Shown: piece by piece, positions 54,701 to 64,000 of the stretch | Numbering within the stretch: the first letter of the stretch is position 1 | How the letters are laid out: each line of letters opens with the position of its first letter | Source of the DNA: Crotophaga sulcirostris | Lineage: Eukaryota > Chordata > Aves > Cuculiformes > Crotophagidae | Assembly (NCBI GenBank): GCA_013397455.1 | Contig: VYZB01000280.1 | Coordinates: 739,730-803,729, forward strand | Direction of reading: 5' to 3' | DNA length: 64,000 nt | Position numbers and translations under genes: made by a program | Notes under the pieces: generated by a model | What the model was told of the DNA's origin: nothing | Database searches by the model: none | What the model saw: only the letters and a program-made list of their open reading frames with translations

Positions 54701-56240
54701 ATGGAAAAAAAAATGATAGGAGTCTATTCCCCTTCTCAGAAATCTGTCATTCTAACAAGCTCTGTGTTTGCACTTTGCTTGACTGTGATCTTCCCAGGAT
54801 CATGCTCACAGCTGTTTCTACTGCTCTTTTACCTAGTTGATATCTCTGCCCAGTATTTGCTAGTTTGCCCAGCTTTGTTCCGGTCTGCCGCAGACCATGT
54901 TTACTTGGTCGGGTACCATTATCATCATTAGTCTTTTTTAATCCACTGGGAATATCAAAAACCTGAAAAGCAGCTCATCACACTTACTGATTTTAAGTCC
55001 TGTTTGGGGACCCCTAATGTAAGAGAGAGAATGAAAACTCAGTGGAAGTAGAGGTGTGTACCTCTCTTCAGGTTTGTCTTTGGCCCTGTCTCCAGGAAGG
55101 CCTTTGAACCCTTGTTGTTGCTTGTCTTTGGCCCTGTCTCCTTTTGCCCATCTGAGCTCCCTGGTTGGACCTTGGACCTGGTTTGTCACTTGAAGTGTTT
55201 GGGGCTGCCCACGAACCCTTTTGCCAGCAGCCAGCACTGCCTGCTGTGCTCAGCCTCCGCGGGGCAGCGTCCTGCTGGTGGGGGCACTGCCTGTGCTGGG
55301 GTCATTCTTGGCTCCCCATCCCCCTGTCCCTGGAGGGCAGCTGACTCCCTGACATGTCCAGGTCCCCTTTTCAAATGGCTCTCCACCTTCATTCCTATTT
55401 GGCCTACTACAATCTGTAACATTATGAGAAGTCTTCTCTGTGTCTCTGTGCTCAGCCTGAGAAACTACAGCTGTAACTCAGAAGCCACTTGCATCTCTGC
55501 CATTTACATGGATTGCAGCTATGGGGGGAAGAGCAAATATCCCAAAAAAAAGCTAAAGGATGTGCTTTCTATACAGCTCTTTCACATAAGATAACAAAGA
55601 CATTTGAATTGCATATGGAAATAGTAAGAGAGTAACATTCTTCCTGCTTTCATCCCTGAAAAACATAGGTCAGGAAAACATCTCAATTGGTTCAACCCAC
55701 TGGAGAAAAAAAAAAAAAAAAGACTTCAGCTAGGTTAGTGAGCTGAAGGGAGTGGGAGGGGCAATGATTCCTTATGTCTGTTCCTATTTCTAGTCTATAC
55801 AAAATTATTCCTCTTATTGGACATCTGATAGTTCAAAAGAACAAATTCCTCACCTTGAGGCTGCAATGGCATTATGTGCTCGGAGCTAAAATACTCTTCT
55901 GCAGGAGGCTGCTCCCTTTCCTGTTTTTCTGGGCAAGCTCTGTTATCTGCTAGATTTCTGTGAATGCCTCAGTTTGAGCAGACACCAGCCCTCAGAACTG
56001 CAGCTGTTAATGACAGTAGGTCTTAGCTACTCAAATACACAACTATTCAAATTCAAGAAAGGTATGCATGCAGAAATGATAAGAAACCTCTCCTTGCATA
56101 CAAAAGAGTGGCTTCCTGTAACCCTTCAGTGTCCTTGGAGCCAGATGAGAAACAACCTGAAAAGCACATGTAGAATAATCATCAACTAGGCGGCCTTCCA
56201 AGAAAATGTAAAGCCAATGAAGAAGCTAGTCCAGGGACAA
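51790..56240. other. Intergenic region between BANP and CA5A
   Basis: This is mostly AT-rich sequence with no recognised gene. A GC-rich, CpG-poor segment at about 55040-55400 contains a 20-base direct repeat (55074-55093 and 55122-55141) and open frames on both strands that resemble nothing known. An A run lies near 55707-55721. Confidence 0.7.
55074..55141. repeat. 48-base-period partial tandem repeat
   Basis: TTGTCTTTGGCCCTGTCTCC occurs at 55074-55093 and again, identically, at 55122-55141. The sequence between also has partial similarity (CTTTGAACCCTTG). This looks like a small local duplication. Confidence 0.85.
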
Positions 56241-56253
56241 GTTGAAAATTAAC
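56241..56253 (+). promoter_or_regulatory. CA5A: HNF1-like site upstream of CA5A
   Basis: GTTGAAAATTAAC matches 11 of 13 positions of the HNF1 consensus GTTAATNATTAAC. It lies about 53 bases before the TATA box, a normal place for a liver-type proximal element. Binding is inferred; carbonic anhydrase VA is known to be liver-enriched in mammals. Confidence 0.5.
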
Positions 56254-56305
56254 TACTTGATTAGCTCCACCTCTCCAGCCAGGAAAGGGTGCTCTCAAAA
56301 TCTGT

Positions 56306-56313
56306 TATAAATA
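56306..56313 (+). promoter_or_regulatory. CA5A: TATA box of CA5A
   Basis: TATAAATA followed by GG, 151 bases before the CA5A ATG, predicts transcription starting near 56335 and a 5' UTR of about 120 bases. No CpG island is present here. Confidence 0.7.
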
Positions 56314-56334
56314 GGTCTGGAGACCCCCGAGTTA

Positions 56335-56456
56335 TCTCAAAGCTGTATATCCACAGGATTTTTTCCCCTTTACTTTGTGTTGAATGACTGCTAGTCTCTG
56401 GAAAGTTCCTCTAGCTGTTTGATGAACTGAAGATTTCAAGTGCCAAGGTGATAGCA
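56335..56456 (+). other. CA5A: Predicted CA5A 5' UTR with two overlapping upstream ORFs
   Basis: Predicted from the TATA position. An ATG at 56384 reads 12 codons to TGA at 56420-56422. A second ATG at 56422 overlaps that stop and reads ATG AAC TGA. Both end before the main ATG at 56457. The start of this UTR is approximate. Confidence 0.5.
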
Positions 56457-56586
56457 ATGAATAACGTGAAGGCAAATACCCTGGTGCATTTGTGCAAGCA
56501 GCTGAAAACTATCTGGAGTCCATCAGCGGTGCCAGCACGACTCTGCAGTCTGGCCACCTGCACTCATAAAAACAGGAATGATGCAT
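56457..56586 (+). CDS. CA5A: Carbonic anhydrase V, exon 1 (mitochondrial leader)
   Basis: This exon encodes 43 residues plus one base of the next codon, ending at a consensus donor (T|GTAAGT at 56587). The product starts MNNVKANTLVHLCKQLKTIW and ends PARLCSLATCTHKNRNDA. The PARxCSLxTCTxKxRNxA pattern and the exon end just before an expected Leu-His-Pro-Leu-Trp closely match the transit-peptide region of vertebrate CA5 proteins, especially CA5B as I recall it. The leader has many K, R and H and a single acidic residue, as expected for mitochondrial import. The mature enzyme hydrates CO2 in the matrix to supply bicarbonate. In human, CA5A lies head-to-head with BANP, so position favours CA5A over CA5B. 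The ATG has G at -3. Later exons, including those with zinc ligands, were not found in the window. Confidence 0.78.
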
Positions 56587-58259
56587 GTAAGTGTATTTCA
56601 TTTTATGAAAACAGCACTGGGTACCTGCATGAGAGAGATGGTGAGGTGCAAAGACAACAAATGTAGTTAAGTGTTGCTGCTCTTTCTTATTTCTCAACAA
56701 ACCAACAGGGGAAATTTGAGAATGTGACTGAAAGATTAAAGAAAAAAAAGTTAATAGAATGAGAGATACTAGAGAAAAAATGTGTTGAATTGCATGATTT
56801 ATCTCCATATGCAGGATTAAAACATTGTTCTTTGCTGGTTTTGCTGTGTTAGTGTTACTGAGTTGTTTGTGATTTTCACTTGTAACTACAGTGAAGACAC
56901 AGACAATACAATTGCTTTTAGATTTTGTCCTGCGAGGTTTTGACTGGTTTCAATGAAAACTGTATTTATATGTGTATTTCAAAGAACATTTAGTGCAAAT
57001 TGATTGAGTGACTTTGAATTAAACAGACACTACAGTGTTTAATTTTGGAAATGAGCCCTAATAGAAGTACAAACCACAAACCTCTATAAATGTGGTGTGC
57101 AGGACAACTACAATGAATCACTTCCTGAGATGCAGGGTACTACTGGAAGATGCTTTAGTTATTTAAAATACTGATTAGTTTATCAACAAATAAGATGAGG
57201 CCAGCCAGCAACTGCCTGTCTACTCACTTATATGCATATCATGTCAGCTGGAGCAATAGTAGAGAGTAATTTTTTATATCTAGGAAATCCTTTTATTTCC
57301 CATTTTTGTCCCTAAATGTATTTACCTTTCTAACTTTTCCCAAAGAAAAGCTACACCCCTCTTTGAATACTGAGATGTGATTCCCTTCTATTCAAATTAT
57401 AGCACGACAAATTTTGTATTTACTTAATTGATGAGAAAACAGCTGATTTTGTAACAGATATAACCGAAGCAGAATGGAGACAAGTACAAGGCTTTGTTTA
57501 TATTGCAAGCTAGATTTTTTTTTTTTTTACTAACAAACAGCCAGTAACTTTCAGTGTTTAACAGCTCTGCACTTGAAATGGGTTTTGGAAGATGACACCA
57601 AAACACTCTCTACCACTGAGTGAGGAGCATTTCAAAGACCCTGGTACATCAGCTGCCAAGTGCAACATGCACTGTGTTGTATATATTCCTAGACATGGAA
57701 GCTTTGTGTAATGTACAGCACATGAGCTTCCCTGTCAGTCAGTACATCAGAAATAATTCAGAGCAGTTTTTAGAAAGATACAGTGTTTGCAATGTTTTCC
57801 AGAGTTTCTTCTCTTTTTTTTGATAGCAAGAAGAAGAAAATGTGAATTGTGTTCTGAAAGCTTACAGCAGACTGTGTACTTCAGTAGCATAACTTGTTAA
57901 TACAGCACTTCACCTTCATCTTGAAAAGGTGCCTTTTAAATCTATAGAAGATGCCTAATTCCTGTGAATCATTTTACTCATGAAACAACCACAAGGAGGA
58001 GTTAATTCCTAATGCAAAATTTAAATGAGTCACATATGCATCCATGACAGTATTTTTCCCTTTTCTGACCTGCGTCAAGCTTTCTTGGCACAGCTCAAAA
58101 GTCTCTTAAACTTTTACCTCCTTCCCTACCAACTTTTTCTTTACAAGCTTTCTCAGAAAATTCTATTTTTCCCATTAAATTAAGGAAAAAAGACATTGTT
58201 TATCTATTCAAAGAAAAGCACTACAGTAATGTTTAAAAAAACGATTCAGCCTTATAAAA

Positions 58260-58370
58260 TAGTAGCTTTTCTAACAAATTCATATTAATTAGGTGTGCTA
58301 ATTAGGTGCATGTAATAGCAGCTTTTCTAATTAATTCATATTAATTAAGTGTATTAATTAGTCTGTACAA
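58260..58370. repeat. Two-copy 56-bp AT-rich tandem duplication
   Basis: Unit 1 (58260-58315) and unit 2 (58316-58370) both run TAG(T/C)AGCTTTTCTAA, then ATTCATATTAATTA, then GTGT or GTGTG and further TAATTAG, with scattered substitutions. Each unit carries TTAATTA cores, so the pair clusters at least five potential homeodomain sites. Confidence 0.85.
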
Positions 58371-61300
58371 CTGTATGCACTCACTCCGCACAAGGATGTG
58401 TGCATATGAGAGAATATATTCTAATAGTCACAAGCAATCTCTGTATCACTCCTTTATCTGCAATTTATCAGCAAGCTTCTTCAGTGCTGGAGATCCAATA
58501 GCTAAAACCAAAACCTGTGCCAGTAAGAGTAATGCTCAGGTTCATACAGTCCTGCTTATCATATGCAGTGGCATGAACTACTGCTTCAGAAGGGAAATCC
58601 AGAGAATCCATTGTAACTGAGGTTTAAAATTCTGTCATTGTTCTGTATTTTTATTCATTATTTTTTATTATTTATTTGTTATTTTTATATTTGAAGACAT
58701 TAACTAAGATTGCATGTGAATATTCATTGCCAGTCCAATGACTTCCAATTTCACAAGCCACAAAGACAATATAAATCAACATCCTTCATTAAAAAAGTAA
58801 TGAAACCCATCAATCCACAGCACAGAATCCCTCTACACAGTTCCTAAACCTTCTTCCTGTTCAGTATTAATATACCACAAAATTTTATGGGCTATAGAAA
58901 TAAAAACTTCAGAGATATGAGAAACGAGAATATTTTATGGTTACTCATGGTCCTCACTTTCCAATAAGGGGCTAAATGATGCCTTCTATTTTGCTGTGGA
59001 TACTTGTCCACCGGGAACTTGCTGAGAAACCAAAACTCACTTCATGGTAAGAAACATTCCAGGAAGAGATCATACAAGGCTGTTCCATCACAGGAACATC
59101 GCTGATTAAATTAACTACAATTGCTATCTCTTTTTACTATCATTCCTCTTTTCAATTTAAGACAGATGCTATTTATTACTTAATTTTTTCTTTGCTCCAT
59201 GACATTCATGTAGGAAATGCCAAAATAAACTGATTCAGGAAAACACTATCTTTGGAATGGCTGATTTTGGCTGCCAGTGACTAGAGAAAAGCTCCGAATA
59301 AGCCAGCCTGTGGGTTCCTTTCCTCCATCTGGTGGCTAGACTCTGTGCTCAACATGTATTCAATGCAAAAAGCACATTCAATTTAATTCCACTGTTCATA
59401 GCTGACAGTATAAACAGTGCCTTTAGTGACAAAAACTTGATCAAAGAAATGGTAAAATAGGATTACTGAGCTTTTAGGTAATGTCTTCAATGTAAAGTTC
59501 ACCTTTTTCCCAAACTTCACCTCTAATCTTTCTCCCTGCATCCTTGTCACTCACAGAAGTCTCCTACCAAGCTGCGTGGTGATGCTTTCACTTAGCAATT
59601 CACTCAGACATTTGCTGTGATGATGCAGGTTAGACAATTCAAAGGCTGATACGTTCTAGTGCCTTTTCTGGGTTCCCCTTGTATCCCTACAAGGGTGAAA
59701 GTATTTTTCTGCCCTTCACTAGGAAAGAACTGTAGAAGCATTGCTCAGAATCATGGCATAGATGTAGAAATTTCTACTGACATGGACTACCATAGTGGAT
59801 GAGCTCTGTGGTATCTTGTAACAATAAATGGAGACCATAAGTTTCAGTTACCTTTTAATACAGTAGAGAGGACATTGCTAGAAATGCTCTTTGTAGGGAT
59901 TTTAAGTCTATGGAGTATATTGTCGCCCTAGTAATTATTGCTAGAGCAGACTTAAATGGCTTTTTTTCTTTCTTGTCCTTTTAGAAGAAGTTACAAGTCC
60001 AGCAGTGACACACAATCCAGGTGTGCCACCTCCAGGGCTGCACACACAATTGCAGAAACTACACAAATGGTCTGTGAGATATCTTCTGAGCCCTTGCCAT
60101 CCTGAGTTGCGAAGCCCGCATGCAAAATTGTAGCAAATGTTTTTATACAGAAAAGATAAAGCCTCTGTTTGCTTTACCTTGCCAACTGGAATTACCTCCT
60201 CCTTATCTGGACTTAGCCTCAGCAACTGCCTTCTCATCCTGGCTCCTATCTCAGCCAAACATTCTGGAAGCAGAGAAATGCTCAGCATTTCACAATCTGC
60301 TGCCGCTTTCCTGTTGAGCTTAGAGTACCCTTTCAGTGGCATTCGTTTGATAAAAAGCACACTGGGCTGTTTATCAATAAACTGGCCTACATCACAGCCC
60401 AAATCTGACATCAACTCAGCAGAACTTTCAACACGTTGTCACGGTGGACCTCAGCCAACCCACACTGTTATCCTCCAAATCTTGATTCATACTAAAAAGC
60501 TTCAAAGAGATCGACCTACTTTGGACTTCCTCTCTAATATTAAATCCAAGTGGCTGAAGCAGAGCTGTGGTCCTTTGAAGGTTAATTTTTTTCCATTGAG
60601 TTTCAGTAATGTGTTTGTTTTTATTTTTCTAATCCAGAAGGTGTTGCTATGGGAAGCACCCCTGCTCAACTTAGGATAAAAAGATATTTCCTTCAAGTGG
60701 GTGGGGGTTCTCAACTGCTCCCACCATGCTGTCCTCCCTGTTTCACTTCAGAGCTAAATGAAGTTTGTTTGAAAGTCCCTGTGTAAACAAATCAAAGTGT
60801 TTTATTCTACAGGTCTTTTTTTTTTTTTTAAGATATTAAAACCATAAAGACTGAAATTCACTGAAGCCAAGTCATTTTACCCCTCATTCTTACTTGACAA
60901 CCACCTGAATTAATTTTCATATTCTATGTTCTAATTTTGTAATCCATATGCAAGAAATCTCACCTCCACTGGATACTCAAAGGGAATTTAAAAATGAAAC
61001 ATTGAAAAATGTTTTGTCTCTATAAATCAAGTTTACAACAGTGTAAATGGGCAGTAAACCCTTTCATTTAACTGAATTTATATTGGATTTGTACCATAGA
61101 ACTGTGGCCTTCAAAATATTTTCTTGGAAATTGTGTTATAAATTATGATAATCCGGTAATATGTAGAGCCTATATTTTTATCTGGATCTTGACCCCCACC
61201 CCAAAGCTTTGGATACTTGTATCAATGCTAAATGAATTTTTTTAACAATTAATCCAAACAGACCTGTTAAAGCATCCACAGCTGCAACAAATCATAGAAA

Positions 61301-63363
61301 ATAATTCAAAAGATAGGGACTGCTTGGACGGCTCTATACAGCTGGTTCATCTGGGAAAGGTAGGAAAAAAACACTGCAAATTTAAAAAGCCTCCAAATAC
61401 TATAAAATTAAGTGGAGCATCACTGTGTCTGTCTGGAAGGTTTTAAAAAAATAAAATAAATCTAGCACAGATTAGGTCTGTTTGTGGCAGAGGCAGATGT
61501 CTCTTCATGGATGACTCACGTGTTGGTCATGCTTGTTTCATTACAATATTTACTATAACTATTCTGAAAATGCTGTAGATATGCATTTAACAAAGCTAAA
61601 CAATAGGCTAGACCCTTCCTCAGTGAGCCGATTGTAAAGGTGTGCATAAAGTATGCAAACTGCATTTTTATCTTAATTCTCAACTTTTTTTTTTTCTACT
61701 TGGCACATTTGAAAACAGATCCAGCAGATGAGGTTTCTAGTTCTCCTTCCACAGAGATTCTATATCACTTTGCATCCAGTAGGCCAACTGCCAGATTTCT
61801 GGTCGCAGTGTTCCCTATAGGCTGAAACCACTCTCAGTTCAGAAACAAGAGAGAGCATAGCTGATGGTCCAGAAACAAAGCAATTTTGGAAAAACACGAG
61901 AACAACAGACATACTGTAATTCTGGCTGCTGCCCTCTCCAGCTTACTGCATGATAGCCATGTACCTCCTGCATAAACAGCAATCTCTAGGTGGGACATGG
62001 CCAAGGAGAAACTCTGTTTCTGGAATGATCCAGAAAAGAAGATTTTGGCCAAATTGGCTACATGGGGGGAACAAGGTTTAGGGCTTATGTTTCCTTTCGC
62101 ACAGGTAGTTTTTGCCTTTGTGTCTGCAGTTTCCAAAAAAAAATCTCACTGCCACCGAGCTCGTATTTTGAAGGGTTTTCTTTAACTCCCCAGAGAAGAA
62201 AAAAAAATTTAATTAAATACCAAGGTTTTAGTGAAATTTATGCTCAGTAACAAATAGTGCGTGCATGTAAAACTGGATGCAGATTCTGTGAATTATTCAG
62301 AAGGGAAACAAAAACATTGTAGGTCAAAGTTATTCCTCTTCAGTTTTGCACATGAACAGCCCATTTTTTCTGAAATCTTATGCCAGAAGAACTTTCCTTT
62401 GGTTGTGCTGTTCAGCCCATGAGAAATGACTCATTCTTTTCAGCTTAGCAACTCTATAATAAACTTTACATTTTCAAAACTTCACAGGATCAAATCCCTA
62501 AAAAGCTTCACAAGGTTTTTTTTTTTTTTTGGAACCATTTTTAACTTACAGAAGAATGATAGTTGTACAGAAACCAGGTTACGCTCTGCAACAGTAAGCA
62601 TCTATACTATGACACAGGGCATAAATATATGAGGTAATTTGGTAGATGTGACTTCTAAGCTGCCCAAGTTTATAAATTTCATTTAGAGGACATGCCACAG
62701 AAGAATGGAATGTGAAGGCATGATATTCTGGTATTGTTAGCTGATGAGGTTAACCCCCAGTATCTCTTGTTTATGCTCAATATTAAAATATCTGAAGCTA
62801 CATCTCAGCTCCCTGTTGCAACTTCAGCACGAAGCTCATATAGACTGTCCTCATGGCCAGGAGCTACCTGTTGCTTCATCAACAGCTGCTCTGACCTGTA
62901 CTACATACAGTTTCCCCGACCACGATCAATGGGCCATTAAGCTGGGATTAAGCCTGAATAAATAATGATGTTTATGGGCAGCAACTGTTCTCAATTTCAT
63001 CAAGTACCTATCTCCTTTTTAAGTTACAGGAAGCTCTATGTTGAGGACAGTAAGGTTATAGCCATCCTGAAAAACATTGAAAGTCAAATCAGGATTCAGT
63101 TGAATCCTGCTATACAAAAGAAGTACTGCACTTTAAAAAAGGCTTAGCTTGGGAAGGAGGAAGTAAAATGAAATTTAAAGTCCAGTATATAATCCTAAAA
63201 TCTCATGCTGTTTGTCTTTGTACATGTCCCAATTATTTTTTTCTGATTGTGTAGCCAAAGCCAGTCACTCACCAGATTTCAACCTCCTCTTACTCAGCTC
63301 AGGGTTACTTTAAGTATGTTGTATGGTGAATGCAATACAAACTCCTTGCACAATGTTTTGATG

Positions 63364-63440
63364 CAGGGACACCTCCCGCCGGATCAGGTTACTCAAAGCC
63401 CCATCCAACCTGGCCTTGAACACCTCCAGGGATGGGGCAG
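63364..63440 (-). mobile_element. CR1 LINE piece in inverted orientation
   Basis: This short reverse-complement CR1 segment (GGGACACCTCCCGCCGGATC through CACCTCCAGGGATGGGGCAG) is followed directly by CR1 in the opposite orientation. It lacks the 3' terminal repeat. The same CR1 region occurs in sense near 63893-63976. Confidence 0.88.
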
Positions 63441-63444
63441 GGGC

Positions 63445-64000
63445 CAAAATGCTGGTAAAAGGCAGAGGGAAAAGGACTATCAAAAGAAGTGTGGCCAGCA
63501 GGTCCAGGGAGGTGATTCTCCCTCTCTACTCCACTCTTGTGAGATCCCACATTGTGTCCAGCTCTGGAATCCCCAGCATAAGAATGATATGGAACTGCTG
63601 GATCGGATCCAGAGGAGGCCACGAGGATGATCCAAGGGCTGGAGCACCTCCCATACAAGAACAGAGTTGGGGTTGTTCAGCCTGGAGAAGGCTCCAGGGA
63701 GACCTGAGAGCAACCTCCAGTAATGAAAGGGGCTCCAGGAAAGCTGGGGAGGGACTTTTAACAAGGGCAGGTAGCGATAGGATGAGGGGAAATGGTTTTA
63801 AACAGGGAAATGGGAAGATTTAGATTAGACATAAGAAAGAAATTCATCACGCTGAGGGTGGGGAGGCCCTGGCACAGGTTGCTCAGGGAAGCTGTTGCTG
63901 CCCCATCCCTGGAGGTGTTCAAGGCCAGGTTGGATGGGGCCTGGAGCAGCCTGGGCTGGTGGGAGGTGTCCCTGCCCATGGCAGGGGGTGGAACTGGATG
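63445..64000 (+). mobile_element. CR1 LINE fragment, plus strand, cut by window end
   Basis: Typical CR1 sequence: AGAAGTGTGGCCAGCAGGTC, GTCCAGCTCTGGAATCCCC, GATCCAGAGGAGGCCACGAG, then GTTGCTCAGGGAAGCTGTTG and CATGGCAGGGGGTGGAACTGG. The window stops shortly before the expected 3' terminal repeat. It spans the end of the CR1 reading frame and the 3' UTR. Open frames on it are CR1 remnants. Confidence 0.95.

Larger units (their letters stand above)
56587..64000 (+). other. CA5A: Probable CA5A intron 1 (partial)
   Basis: This starts at the GTAAGT donor and continues beyond the right edge. I looked for the CA5 second and third exons (Gln-Ser-Pro-Ile-Asn and His-Phe-His-Trp-Gly regions) and did not see them. 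It holds a 56-bp tandem duplication (58260-58370), T runs near 57517 and 62518, AT-rich low complexity near 58650-58690, and an inverted CR1 pair at the right end. Two opposing open frames near 60.0-60.7 kb resemble nothing known. Confidence 0.6.

Noticed and set aside
55001..55500. Possible solo LTR beginning TGTTTGGGGACCCC
   Set aside because: No matching CA end, polyadenylation signal or target-site duplication was found, so it stays only as a question in the findings.
63247..63823. Open frames of 127 and 135 codons at the right edge
   Set aside because: Both run through CR1 sequence, including the inverted junction, so they are repeat remnants.
1..64000. CRISPR arrays, tRNA or rRNA genes, full BANP-binding TCTCGCGAGA sites
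   Set aside because: None were seen in the readable sequence by eye. A covariance-model scan for small RNAs was not possible here.

Overview
The window is vertebrate and very probably avian nuclear DNA. It is AT-rich with long introns, and it carries 3'-anchored CR1 LINE fragments of the bird type, with the ATTCTATG terminal repeat and the usual CR1 3'-region sequence. It also has a CpG-island promoter beside an assembly gap. No prokaryotic, CRISPR or phage-like content is visible.

Most of the window (1 to about 51.2 kb) is the 5' half of BANP (BTG3-associated nuclear protein, also called SMAR1) on the minus strand, read from right to left. Six exons join in frame with canonical GT/AG borders: the start exon (37927-38071), the NLS exon (36420-36514), the coiled-coil exon (34916-35091, with an alternative acceptor at 35115), two linker exons (17755-17877 and 16855-17030) and the first BEN-domain exon (6238-6477). 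Together they give the first 294 residues, or 302 with the alternative 8-residue insert. The remaining BEN-domain and C-terminal exons lie beyond the left edge. The BANP promoter is very likely the CpG island at about 50.34-51.24 kb. That island is interrupted by a 503-base gap and holds three ZNF143/THAP11-type ACTACAAnTCCC elements.

To the right, about 5 kb from the island, is a TATA-containing promoter (TATA at 56306) with an HNF1-like site. It precedes a plus-strand first coding exon (56457-56586) whose product resembles the mitochondrial leader of carbonic anhydrase V. Human CA5A lies next to BANP in the same head-to-head arrangement, so I call it CA5A exon 1. The rest of the window would be its first intron, and no further CA5A exon was recognised.

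Repeats comprise one CR1 in the last visible BANP intron (1418-1932), two abutting CR1 pieces directly beside the CpG island (51238-51789), and an inverted CR1 pair at the right edge (63364-64000). There is also a 56-bp tandem duplication rich in TTAATTA cores (58260-58370) and a few short perfect inverted repeats. No previously undescribed biological system was found. The most useful observations are the tandem acceptors in BANP, the upstream ORFs of both genes, the clustered promoter motifs, and the divergent housekeeping/TATA promoter pair.
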